DNA of 64,000 nt, from NCBI GenBank assembly GCA_963676635.1, contig OY781105.1, positions 2,914,001 to 2,978,000 on the forward strand. Direction: 5' to 3'. Below the pieces are notes generated by a model, which searched no databases, was not told where the DNA came from, and saw only the letters and a program-made list of their open reading frames with translations. Below, piece after piece: positions 1 to 6,529 of this stretch (the first letter of the stretch is position 1; each line of letters starts with the position of its first letter). The position numbers and the translations under genes were made by a program. This stretch comes from GCA-002708315 sp963676635. Lineage in GTDB: Bacteria; Bacteroidota; Bacteroidia; Bacteroidales; F082.

Positions 1-13
1 TTTCATGTCTAAT

Positions 14-29
14 GTAGACAGGTGTCTAC
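14..29. other. 16-bp near-perfect palindrome at the broken edge of the RHS gene
   Basis: GTAGACA-GG-TGTCTAC forms a perfect 7-bp inverted repeat around two bases. It overlaps the in-frame TAG (15-17) that closes the RHS reading frame upstream, and recognisable RHS similarity begins right after it. It may mark a rearrangement junction, or it may be chance. Confidence 0.35.
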
Positions 30-158
30 CCTTTACCAAAAAACAAGTTAACCCACAATACTAGTTATTCAATAATATATTATCTTTACGATGCATTAGG
101 ACGTAAGCTGCGAAAACAAACCTGGGCTGATGGCACACTAAATAGCACAATTGATTAT

Positions 159-1157
159 ATGGGTGATTTTGTTTACAATAGTAATGAATTTGAGTATTTG
201 TTAACTACCGAAGGAAGGGTAATACCTGAAATCGATAATAACAATGAGCTTGAATACCAGTATTATATTAAAGATCACCTTGGTAACAACAGGGTAGTGT
301 TTAATGATGATGGCATAATATTACAAGCAAACTGTTATTATCCTTTTGGAATGGAAATGGAAGGTTTGTTCAGTAATATACCTGTACTAAATGAAAACAA
401 ATATCTATACAACGGCAAAGAATTTCAGGATGATTTTGAGCTTGAGTGGTATGATTATGGGGCGAGGTTTTATGATGCGCAGATTGCACGCTTTCACATA
501 TTAGACCCACTTGCTGAAAAATATAGTTTTCAATCTCCTTTTGTTTATGCAGAAAACAACCCAATTAGATTTGTTGACTATAATGGAGAGGGACCTTGGG
601 ACTTTTTGAAGGCTCTTGGTTCTAGTATTACAGCCTCAATTACTGTTGGGTTTCAAGCAGGTGCTGAAGTAAAGGCAGCCAGAAGGCCTGCTGTCTCTGC
701 GCATATAAATTTTGGCAGTAAAGATTTAATTGGAGTTAGGGAAGGGAGTTTTAGTCATATCGCACAGGAAGATTCTCCAACAAGATATGGTCACAGCCTT
801 GGTTTTGGAGGTTTTGGTACTTCAACAGTAGCAGAAGTTGTTAAAACAACAGAAGTTGGAACAGAAACAATCTATACTCCAGAGGGAGGAGTGGAAGTAG
901 CAACTGAATTTGAGGTTGAGAGAGGTACTAAGACTATTAGTGCTAGTGTGTTTGGTATTGCTGCTGAAACAACAGAAACTGCTGAGATAAAAACGAATAA
1001 AAGAACTGGCCAAAAGGAAACAAGTACTACAGATCCAGAATTATCAACAGTTAGCGTAGATGTAGGAAGCAAGTTGGACATTAAAGCAAGTGTTATAGTT
1101 GGTGTCGATATTTCCATTGATGTTGGAAAAATAGTAAAAGCATTTGACGAATTCTAA
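159..1157 (+). CDS. RHS-repeat core C-terminus with variable tip (polymorphic toxin-like), 5' truncated
   Basis: This is the C-terminal end of an RHS/YD-repeat protein. The reading frame is open from base 18 and already looks RHS-like there (YDALGRKLRK at about 93-122), but ATG at 159 is the first usual start. The RHS-associated core follows, with the stretches DHLGNNRVVF, YNGKEFQDDF and YDYGARFYDAQIARF and the terminal DPLAEKYSFQSPFVYAENNP at about residues 116-135. After it comes a variable tip of about 190 residues that I cannot assign. The tip is rich in Thr, Val, Glu and Ser, with alternating hydrophobic strands and no Cys, which suggests beta structure. RHS proteins normally exceed 1000 residues, so this is a fragment: an in-frame TAG lies at 15-17 and the rest is missing or outside the window. 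Two small genes follow closely, the usual place for immunity genes. The RHS call is firm; toxin activity is inference. Confidence 0.8.
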   Translation: MGDFVYNSNEFEYLLTTEGRVIPEIDNNNELEYQYYIKDHLGNNRVVFNDDGIILQANCYYPFGMEMEGLFSNIPVLNENKYLYNGKEFQDDFELEWYDYGARFYDAQIARFHILDPLAEKYSFQSPFVYAENNPIRFVDYNGEGPWDFLKALGSSITASITVGFQAGAEVKAARRPAVSAHINFGSKDLIGVREGSFSHIAQEDSPTRYGHSLGFGGFGTSTVAEVVKTTEVGTETIYTPEGGVEVATEFEVERGTKTISASVFGIAAETTETAEIKTNKRTGQKETSTTDPELSTVSVDVGSKLDIKASVIVGVDISIDVGKIVKAFDEF

Positions 1158-1168
1158 ATAGATGTAAA

Positions 1169-1660
1169 ATGAAGATTATCGCACATCTCTCTTTGTTTCT
1201 AACCATTTTGTTATTTGTCGGATTGTGTTTGAATGTATTGTACTTTTTTGTGTCTCTATTTTTTTGGGTATTATCAATTAATACTAATATTTTCCATCCA
1301 GTTATCGGTGCAGTTATTCCAATTATGCTTTTGATAAATATGATAAGCCTGTTATATTCTTGTGACCACAGAGATAATATTACTGTTTTTTACAGCTTTG
1401 CTAAAAGCAATAAGATTAAATTGGCAATATACGCTAGCATAGGATTAATAAATCCCATGTTACTATATTTATATACAGAGTCATTCAATACTCCAATACG
1501 AATTTTTGGGATATTAAAATGTTTTCCTGTTTTTAATATTTTTTTATATACAAGGCTTGCAAGAAAATTAAAGTTAAAAGGATATTCCAATAAAAAAGTT
1601 ATTGCTAAGTACTTTATTGGATTATTGATTTTGAATATAATCAAGGAAGATAAATTATGA
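1169..1660 (+). CDS. Small multi-pass membrane protein, candidate immunity protein
   Basis: A 163-residue protein I do not recognise by family. Four strongly hydrophobic segments are visible, at about residues 5-38, 42-63, 84-103 and 142-160, with a basic stretch (ARKLKLKGYSNKK) before the last, so it is probably an inner-membrane protein. It starts 11 bases after the RHS stop. Its TGA overlaps the ATG of the next gene (ATGA at 1657-1660), which implies translational coupling. In polymorphic toxin loci the gene directly after the toxin tip usually encodes immunity, and a membrane immunity protein would suit a membrane-acting toxin. That role is inferred from position only. Confidence 0.6.
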   Translation: MKIIAHLSLFLTILLFVGLCLNVLYFFVSLFFWVLSINTNIFHPVIGAVIPIMLLINMISLLYSCDHRDNITVFYSFAKSNKIKLAIYASIGLINPMLLYLYTESFNTPIRIFGILKCFPVFNIFLYTRLARKLKLKGYSNKKVIAKYFIGLLILNIIKEDKL

Positions 1661-2382
1661 TGAAACAATACATATTATTTGTTTTTTCATTATTGCTTTT
1701 CACAAGTTGTAATGAAACAATTGAGAAGAAGGAGTTTTATGAAAGTGGTGAACTTAAAGCGTTATATTATGTTAACGAAGAAGACTCAAAAGAAGGAAAA
1801 GCCCAGATGTATTATTCTAGTGGATCTTTACAATTTGAAGGAAAATTTAAAGATAATTTAATAGATGGAAAAGCGATCATTTATTATGAGAATGGTGATA
1901 TCAAAGAAGTTACTAATTATAAAAAAGGTAAATTGGATGGTTCTTTTAATAAATATTATCCTGAAAATATACTAAAAGTCAAGATGAACTATTCTAATGA
2001 TAAAATTGAAGGAATAGCATATTCTTATTATGAATCAGGAGTTCTCAAAATTGAAGAACAGTATCTGAATGGAGTATTGGATGGCTTATCTAAACACTAT
2101 CATGAAGATGGAAGTCTCTATGGAGAAATTAAATACAAGAGTGGTTCTAAAAATGGAGAATACAAACTGTACAATAAGAATAGTACACTATCTGAACATG
2201 GAAATTATTTGGATAATATGCTAAACGGAAAAGTTGAATTGTATGATGATAACGGAAACTTAAGAACCACTGGTTTTTATTCAAATGGCAAAAAAGAGGG
2301 AGTATGGGTAACTATCAATAAAGATGGAACAAAAAGTACTATGTCATACAATAACGGAGAGTTAAAAAGTTCAGTAGATTAA
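1657..2382 (+). CDS. YwqK-family MORN-repeat lipoprotein (antitoxin/immunity-like)
   Basis: A 241-residue lipoprotein. The N-terminus is a short hydrophobic signal ending in a lipobox (LLFTSC, Cys about 18). The rest is about eight MORN/YwqK-type repeats with the pattern Y-x-x-x-G-x-L/I-K, for example FYESGELKALYYV and YYENGDIKEVTNY, each about 20-23 residues. YwqK proteins are annotated as antitoxins of YwqJ-type polymorphic toxins, and MORN arrays also act as general interaction scaffolds. It overlaps the preceding membrane gene by four bases, so RHS tip, membrane protein and this lipoprotein form one transcription unit. A toxin-neutralising role is likely from context but unproven. Confidence 0.75.
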   Translation: MMKQYILFVFSLLLFTSCNETIEKKEFYESGELKALYYVNEEDSKEGKAQMYYSSGSLQFEGKFKDNLIDGKAIIYYENGDIKEVTNYKKGKLDGSFNKYYPENILKVKMNYSNDKIEGIAYSYYESGVLKIEEQYLNGVLDGLSKHYHEDGSLYGEIKYKSGSKNGEYKLYNKNSTLSEHGNYLDNMLNGKVELYDDNGNLRTTGFYSNGKKEGVWVTINKDGTKSTMSYNNGELKSSVD

Positions 2383-2388
2383 CAACAA

Positions 2389-2510
2389 CCCCCCATCTTG
2401 CTATAGTTTGCAACAATCTCCAAATATTGCACATATAATTATGTACAGTAACTGTTCTTATTGTTTTTTTGATAGGCGAGCGTAGTTTCAAACTACGCTC
2501 AGTGGGGGTT
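2389..2510. repeat. MITE/REP-like interspersed repeat, copy A
   Basis: About 120 bp, bounded by AACCCCCCA on the left and TGGGGGTT on the right, which are imperfect terminal inverted repeats. Near the right end is a strong hairpin, GAGCGTAGTTT (2478-2488) and AAACTACGCTC (2490-2500), an 11-bp perfect stem around one base. The interior, including CCAAATATTGCACATATAAT, is shared with copy B at 3346-3489. No transposase is encoded, so it would be a non-autonomous element. Confidence 0.7.
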
Positions 2511-2600
2511 CTAAAACAGAAGAGAAACCAGTCGAAAATACAAAACCCCAAGTGCCATAAGAAGAACGAAACAGGTAGTTAATTTGAAAATAATAATAAG

Positions 2601-2921
2601 ATGAATAGGAAAACAGCTTTTTGGTTTATATGTTGGATAATAAGTATTTTGTATGCTTTATCAATTATTTCAATACCCCTTTTTTACATTTACTTTGCAA
2701 GTGATTTTGAATCAAAGAGACAATTAGGGGAATTTATAAGAGAATATGCATCACAAGGGATTTTTCGTTTTGCAGGTTTAGTTTCATTTGTATTTTGGAT
2801 ATATTCAATTGTTGTTTGGAATAATCGAAAAGACGGGTTGTTGAATTTGTTGTTGCTTATCTTTCTTAATGTTATCTATGATCCAATATATTATATACGA
2901 GTAATTAGAAATCGAAAATAA
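2601..2921 (+). CDS. Small membrane protein of unknown function
   Basis: A 106-residue protein with three hydrophobic segments (about residues 6-31, 56-73 and 82-97) and a charged loop around residues 36-52. I recognise no family. It lies between the MITE-like copy A and a clear intrinsic terminator, apart from the RHS operon. It could be another immunity-type gene of the island. The ATG start, a good reading frame and the terminator 10 bases after its stop support it being real. Confidence 0.55.
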   Translation: MNRKTAFWFICWIISILYALSIISIPLFYIYFASDFESKRQLGEFIREYASQGIFRFAGLVSFVFWIYSIVVWNNRKDGLLNLLLLIFLNVIYDPIYYIRVIRNRK

Positions 2922-2931
2922 AACCTTTTGA

Positions 2932-2957
2932 AACCCGGCATCGTCCGGGTTTTTGTT
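2932..2957 (+). terminator. Rho-independent terminator
   Basis: AAACCCGG (2932-2939) pairs perfectly with CCGGGTTT (2946-2953) around a 6-base loop and runs into TTTTT. It ends the 106-residue membrane gene. Confidence 0.85.
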
Positions 2958-3208
2958 TTTCTGTTCAATCCTTACACCTAAACTTTCATTTTCTATGCTT
3001 AAAAAGGTATCTCCAGAAAAGTTATTAACAATTGGTGGGTTCCTCCTGCATCCCTTTTCCCGCCTTGCTTTTCTTCTTTCCTTCCTCCCCTAAAATCCCT
3101 CTAAATCCTTGATGGGTAGGGCTTTACGTTTTCTTTCCTGTTCAAAACTATTTTCCCCTTTCTTCATTTATTCTCTTTTAATTAGTGTCTCATTTTAAAC
3201 ATTTCTCC

Positions 3209-3361
3209 ATGCAAAGCCTACACATCTATAACACAAAGTTCATCAACTACAAAGACGATTTTTTGACCATTGACATTTTAGGCGGAGTGGATTTTTAGCA
3301 GGTGGAGCGGATGGTATGCACGCTCCGCATTGCACATGCCAAATACCCCATCTGGGTGTAG
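3209..3361 (+). pseudogene. Decayed N-terminal coding fragment interrupted by a stop and a MITE
   Basis: From ATG 3209 the frame reads 29 residues (beginning MQSLHIYNTKFINYKDDF), then an in-frame TAG (3296-3298), then continues with protein-like sequence (QVERMVCTLRIAHAKYPIW) to TAG 3359. The joined segment ILGGVDF-x-QVERMVCTLRI resembles, from memory, the start of small proteins near mobile-element replication genes in Bacteroidota; I cannot name the family with certainty. Coding-like sequence ends where repeat copy B begins (3346), so the gene seems to have been cut by that insertion and by a nonsense change. Confidence 0.4.
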
Positions 3362-3489
3362 TTTGCAACTACCCCCAAATATTGCACATATAATCCTGTA
3401 CAATAACTGTTCAATTGTAATTTGATGATATACGAGCGTAGTTGCACGTGTCCGCCTCCATTGCGGATGAAACTAAGCTCAGTGGGGGG
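3346..3489. repeat. MITE/REP-like interspersed repeat, copy B
   Basis: Second copy of the 2389-2510 element, about 144 bp. It shares the CCCCATCT left end, the CCAAATATTGCACATATAAT core, GAGCGTAGTT near the right end and the final CTCAGTGGGGG. It differs from copy A by about 24 extra bases in the right-hand hairpin (around 3446-3469), which include GTCCGCCTCCATTGCGGAT. GTAGTTTGCAACTAC near the left end is a second small hairpin. Confidence 0.7.
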
Positions 3490-3635
3490 TACGCAAAATT
3501 TAAACATCAACCACCTATACCACAAAGAGTCCTGTTAATCCTGAAATCCTGTTCAGACAATAAATAGCGACGGAGCGAAAATGCTACTTTGCGATGAAGC
3601 AACTTGCAGGCTCCCTGAGTACCTATAAAGAAACG

Positions 3636-3690
3636 CTCTGCTCACTGTTCACTGCTCACTGCTCACTGATTACTGTTCACTGCTCACTCC
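3636..3690. repeat. Short-word tandem repeat (CTCACTG family)
   Basis: Six to seven imperfect copies of a 10-bp word (variants of TTCACTGCTCACTG and GCTCACTG). No coding potential. It lies 60 bases downstream of the M64 peptidase stop. Confidence 0.7.
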
Positions 3691-3748
3691 ACAGTATTTA
3701 CTATCTATCCTAAAATCTTTTTCAGACAATAGCAGTAGTTCAATACCC

Positions 3749-5020
3749 TTACTCCCCATAAAAATCAATCATCTTCTGAATAGCTCTTTCACAAACCGGA
3801 CAAAAAGAATCTCCTGCAAATGACTTCATCAAACAATCTTCCACTGGCCGGTAAACTCCCTTGCTTACATATCCGCCGCCTTCAAATACTCCAACCTTGT
3901 TTTTATACTTGTCGGTGGCTGGTGTTGGTATTGGTATCCTCTTCTTTACCATATCCTCCCATTTGCTGCCGAAATCCACTAAAGTGGTAATATTCGGCTC
4001 CCAGGGCTCTACTGTTAGATTGTAAAAATCGTTGTACGATGTTGATGATGTGTAGTACTCATCAGCCAGACCGGCAAAACCATGTCCCAGCTCATGGATG
4101 AATATCTTAGCAGCCTGACTATTACTGTTAACACTAACATTGTAATAGTTGTATATGGCTCCTCCTCCGTACTTCTCTGTGTTAACAAGAATATAAATCT
4201 GATCGTATGGCGCATTTGCCGCAAGATCCCTTACGCTTTTATTGTCCATTGTCATGCAATACCTCTCACTGTCGAAAGTATAAAAGCTAGTGTTCATCAG
4301 TGTGCTCTTCCAAACACTGTCGGCAGGAATATCGTTTCCCGAATCCTCTGAAGGTGCCAGAACTCCTCTTATGTTAAACTTATGACTGTTATTGCGGTAT
4401 GGCTCATATTCAAACAGCCCCTGTGCAAACTTATTACAATCGCTGATAAACAATCCCATCTCATCCTCCGAATAGCCATCAGGAAGAATTACGATATCCA
4501 CATTCTTTGCCGGATCTCCCGACAAGTGAACATCAAAAGAAGGATAAACAAGTCTGCGGTCGCTTTTGATAAAATAATCTTCCGGATCTACTGTAATTCT
4601 GAACTTCTCTTCAAACACACCATCCCAGTTCCTTGAGTATATCACAACATCAACAACCTGTTTAGGATAAGGGAAAACCACAGCTTCTGAGAATGCACGC
4701 CTAATATTACTTGCCTCATCAGTTGTTTGCCACTCACCAAACAATGATGAATATCCTCTGGAATACAATAATGAGTCGTTACTCTTGTTAAACACCTTTA
4801 TATAATACTTACCATATTCAAAAGTATCCACCAGATTTACTTTCGACCCACCCCAATAAGGCTCAGCAATAAGCTCATCAAAAAAATACTCCTCACTGTT
4901 ATTATCACCCGTATGATAGTAATCCATACGAAGCGTACGATCTTCGAAATACTTATCAAATTGCCCAAAAGAAGTGACACTCATCACTAATAGCACCACT
5001 AAGAAAGATATGTTTTTCAT
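3749..5020 (-). CDS. Secreted M64-family metallopeptidase (IgA peptidase M64)
   Basis: A 423-residue exported zinc peptidase. It has a signal peptide (about residues 1-19, ending SFGQ), an N-terminal beta-rich domain typical of M64 (about 20-150), and a catalytic domain with HELGHGFAGLADEYY. This gives zinc ligands H309 and H313, catalytic E310 and third ligand D320 (HExxHxxxxxxD). Downstream, Cys-containing CLMKSFAGDSFCPVCERAI (about 397-415) is usual in this family. M64 is named after a Clostridium ramosum IgA protease, but most bacteroidete members have unknown substrates, so IgA cleavage should not be assumed. It is a single gene; the spacer upstream carries a short-word tandem repeat. 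All catalytic residues are intact. Confidence 0.9.
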   Translation of the reverse strand: MKNISFLVVLLVMSVTSFGQFDKYFEDRTLRMDYYHTGDNNSEEYFFDELIAEPYWGGSKVNLVDTFEYGKYYIKVFNKSNDSLLYSRGYSSLFGEWQTTDEASNIRRAFSEAVVFPYPKQVVDVVIYSRNWDGVFEEKFRITVDPEDYFIKSDRRLVYPSFDVHLSGDPAKNVDIVILPDGYSEDEMGLFISDCNKFAQGLFEYEPYRNNSHKFNIRGVLAPSEDSGNDIPADSVWKSTLMNTSFYTFDSERYCMTMDNKSVRDLAANAPYDQIYILVNTEKYGGGAIYNYYNVSVNSNSQAAKIFIHELGHGFAGLADEYYTSSTSYNDFYNLTVEPWEPNITTLVDFGSKWEDMVKKRIPIPTPATDKYKNKVGVFEGGGYVSKGVYRPVEDCLMKSFAGDSFCPVCERAIQKMIDFYGE

Positions 5021-5071
5021 GAATTTAAAGTTTGTTAGTTAAAAGTTGAAGGGTTGAAAAGTTCAAGTTCT

Positions 5072-5108
5072 CTTCAGTCCCTCAAGTCCCTTCAGTCCCT
5101 TCAGTCCC
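5072..5108. repeat. Short-word tandem repeat (TTCAGTCCC family)
   Basis: Four near-identical 9-10 bp words (CTTCAGTCC, CTCAAGTCC, CTTCAGTCC, CTTCAGTCC) in the spacer between the efflux operon's 3' end and the M64 gene. Non-coding. Confidence 0.7.
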
Positions 5109-5119
5109 GTTATATACTA

Positions 5120-6529
5120 TCAGTTACCATTCTCTGCTGCCTGTTCTTCTTCCGGAGTAATCCATCCTCCGCCAAGGGCATTATAAAGCCCGATAAAAGA
5201 AGAAAGCAGCTCCATACGTGTTTGAGAATAATTCAGTTGCGCATCGAACGACTGACGTTGCGACTCCAGCACCTCCAGGTAACTGGTTTCGCCAAGCAGA
5301 TAACGCTTATCAGACAGCTTTTCAGCATTAATAGCAGCAATATTCCTTTCACGTTGAGCAGCCAGCTCAGCCTTAAGCGTGCTGATAGCGATAAGAGCAT
5401 CTTCAACATCTTTAAAAGCCATAAGCACAGTATTTTCATACTGCTGTAAAGCTGCTTCTGCCTCATAGCGTGCTATTTCAGCTCTTTTCTTGTTTTTACC
5501 AAACTCAAAGATAGGTCCCAGCAGGCTACCACTTGCCGACCAAGCCATTTGTCCTGTAGTAAGAGAGCTAAGCTCATCGCTGCCAAGGCCGAACAAACCA
5601 GTAAGATTAAGAGAAGGCAGTCGCATAGCCTCTGCTGCTCCTATATAAGCATTTTGTGACATAACATTTGCTTCAGCCTCCAAAATATCCGGACGACGGT
5701 CGAGTAGCTGTGAAGGTAGTCCCACAGGTATTTCTGATGGAAATTCAATACCAAACAATCTTTCATGAGTAGCCATATTACCGGGATTATCACCCAGCAG
5801 GATTTTTAAAGAACTCTCTGTTTGTGCTACTGCCCTTTCATATTGCGGTACAGCAGCGGCAGAGATAGCCCTTTGAACTTGTGCCTGATTAAGATCAAGC
5901 TCCGCCACAACGCCATACTCATATCTCTCTTCAATAATAGTAAGGCCACTGTCGCGGGATGCCAGTGTAGCTCTGGATATCTCCAGTTGCGACTTATACG
6001 ATAACAGTTGGAAATATGTAGCTGCCACATTAGTAATAAGGCTTAGTTGAACAGATCGTCTGCCATATTCTGTTGCCAGGTAATCAGCTCTTGCAGATTC
6101 TGTTAACCTTCTGTATTTACCCCAAAAGCCTATTTCCCAGTTTACCTGAGGGTATGCGAAGAAGTTATCAGCCCGCGACGATAGTTTAGCGCCATTGAAA
6201 TTGCCACTGGCGGCACCAATGTCAAAAGAAAAAGAAGGCCATTGATCGGCACTGGTATATCCTACATTTATACGTGCAGCTTCTACACGGGCTGCTGCCA
6301 CCAACAGATCTTTGTTGTTTTGCAGTGCGAGGTCTATTAATGAGTCTAGTGTAGGGTCATTATACAGCTCCCACCACCGCAGATTAACAACAGTGTCAGT
6401 ACTTGCCTGTGCATACCGGAAGCTGTCGGGACCGGTATATTCCGGTCGTTGGTAATCAGGTCCAACCTTACATCCCGACAGATAAACTATTAAGGCAAAT
6501 AATAATAATGGAAATATCTTTTTAATCAT
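5120..6529 (-). CDS. RND efflux outer-membrane lipoprotein (OprM/NodT/TolC family)
   Basis: Outer-membrane channel of the tripartite drug/solute efflux pump encoded with it. I place the start at 6529 (469 residues) because it gives a proper lipoprotein signal (MIKKIFPLLLFALIVYLSGC); earlier in-frame starts put charged residues before it. KVGPDYQRPEY directly after the Cys is the NodT/OprM signature, and two OEP repeats follow (about residues 35-220 and 250-440) with long Ala/Leu/Gln-rich helices such as EAALQQYENTVLMAFKDVEDAL. The ATG overlaps the stop of the pump gene by eight bases (ATGATTAA), so translation is coupled. It is the last gene of the operon; no clear terminator is visible. Confidence 0.92.
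   Translation of the reverse strand: MIKKIFPLLLFALIVYLSGCKVGPDYQRPEYTGPDSFRYAQASTDTVVNLRWWELYNDPTLDSLIDLALQNNKDLLVAAARVEAARINVGYTSADQWPSFSFDIGAASGNFNGAKLSSRADNFFAYPQVNWEIGFWGKYRRLTESARADYLATEYGRRSVQLSLITNVAATYFQLLSYKSQLEISRATLASRDSGLTIIEERYEYGVVAELDLNQAQVQRAISAAAVPQYERAVAQTESSLKILLGDNPGNMATHERLFGIEFPSEIPVGLPSQLLDRRPDILEAEANVMSQNAYIGAAEAMRLPSLNLTGLFGLGSDELSSLTTGQMAWSASGSLLGPIFEFGKNKKRAEIARYEAEAALQQYENTVLMAFKDVEDALIAISTLKAELAAQRERNIAAINAEKLSDKRYLLGETSYLEVLESQRQSFDAQLNYSQTRMELLSSFIGLYNALGGGWITPEEEQAAENGN

Larger units (their letters stand above)
2958..3748. other. Long spacer with gene debris and repeats
   Basis: No intact gene is visible in these 790 bases. They hold a decayed coding fragment (3209-3361), MITE-like copy B (3346-3489) and a run of short CTCACTG words (3636-3690). 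Local base composition is mixed, with GC-richer patches (for example 3295-3340 and 3565-3615) in an AT-rich background, as expected for an insertion-prone island edge. Confidence 0.6.

Noticed and set aside
1..3748. Prophage or integrative element
   Set aside because: No integrase, capsid, conjugation or attachment sites seen; only RHS tip, small genes and non-autonomous repeats.
3749..5020. IgA-cleaving virulence factor
   Set aside because: The M64 catalytic motif is clear, but most family members have unknown substrates, so host IgA cleavage is not supported.
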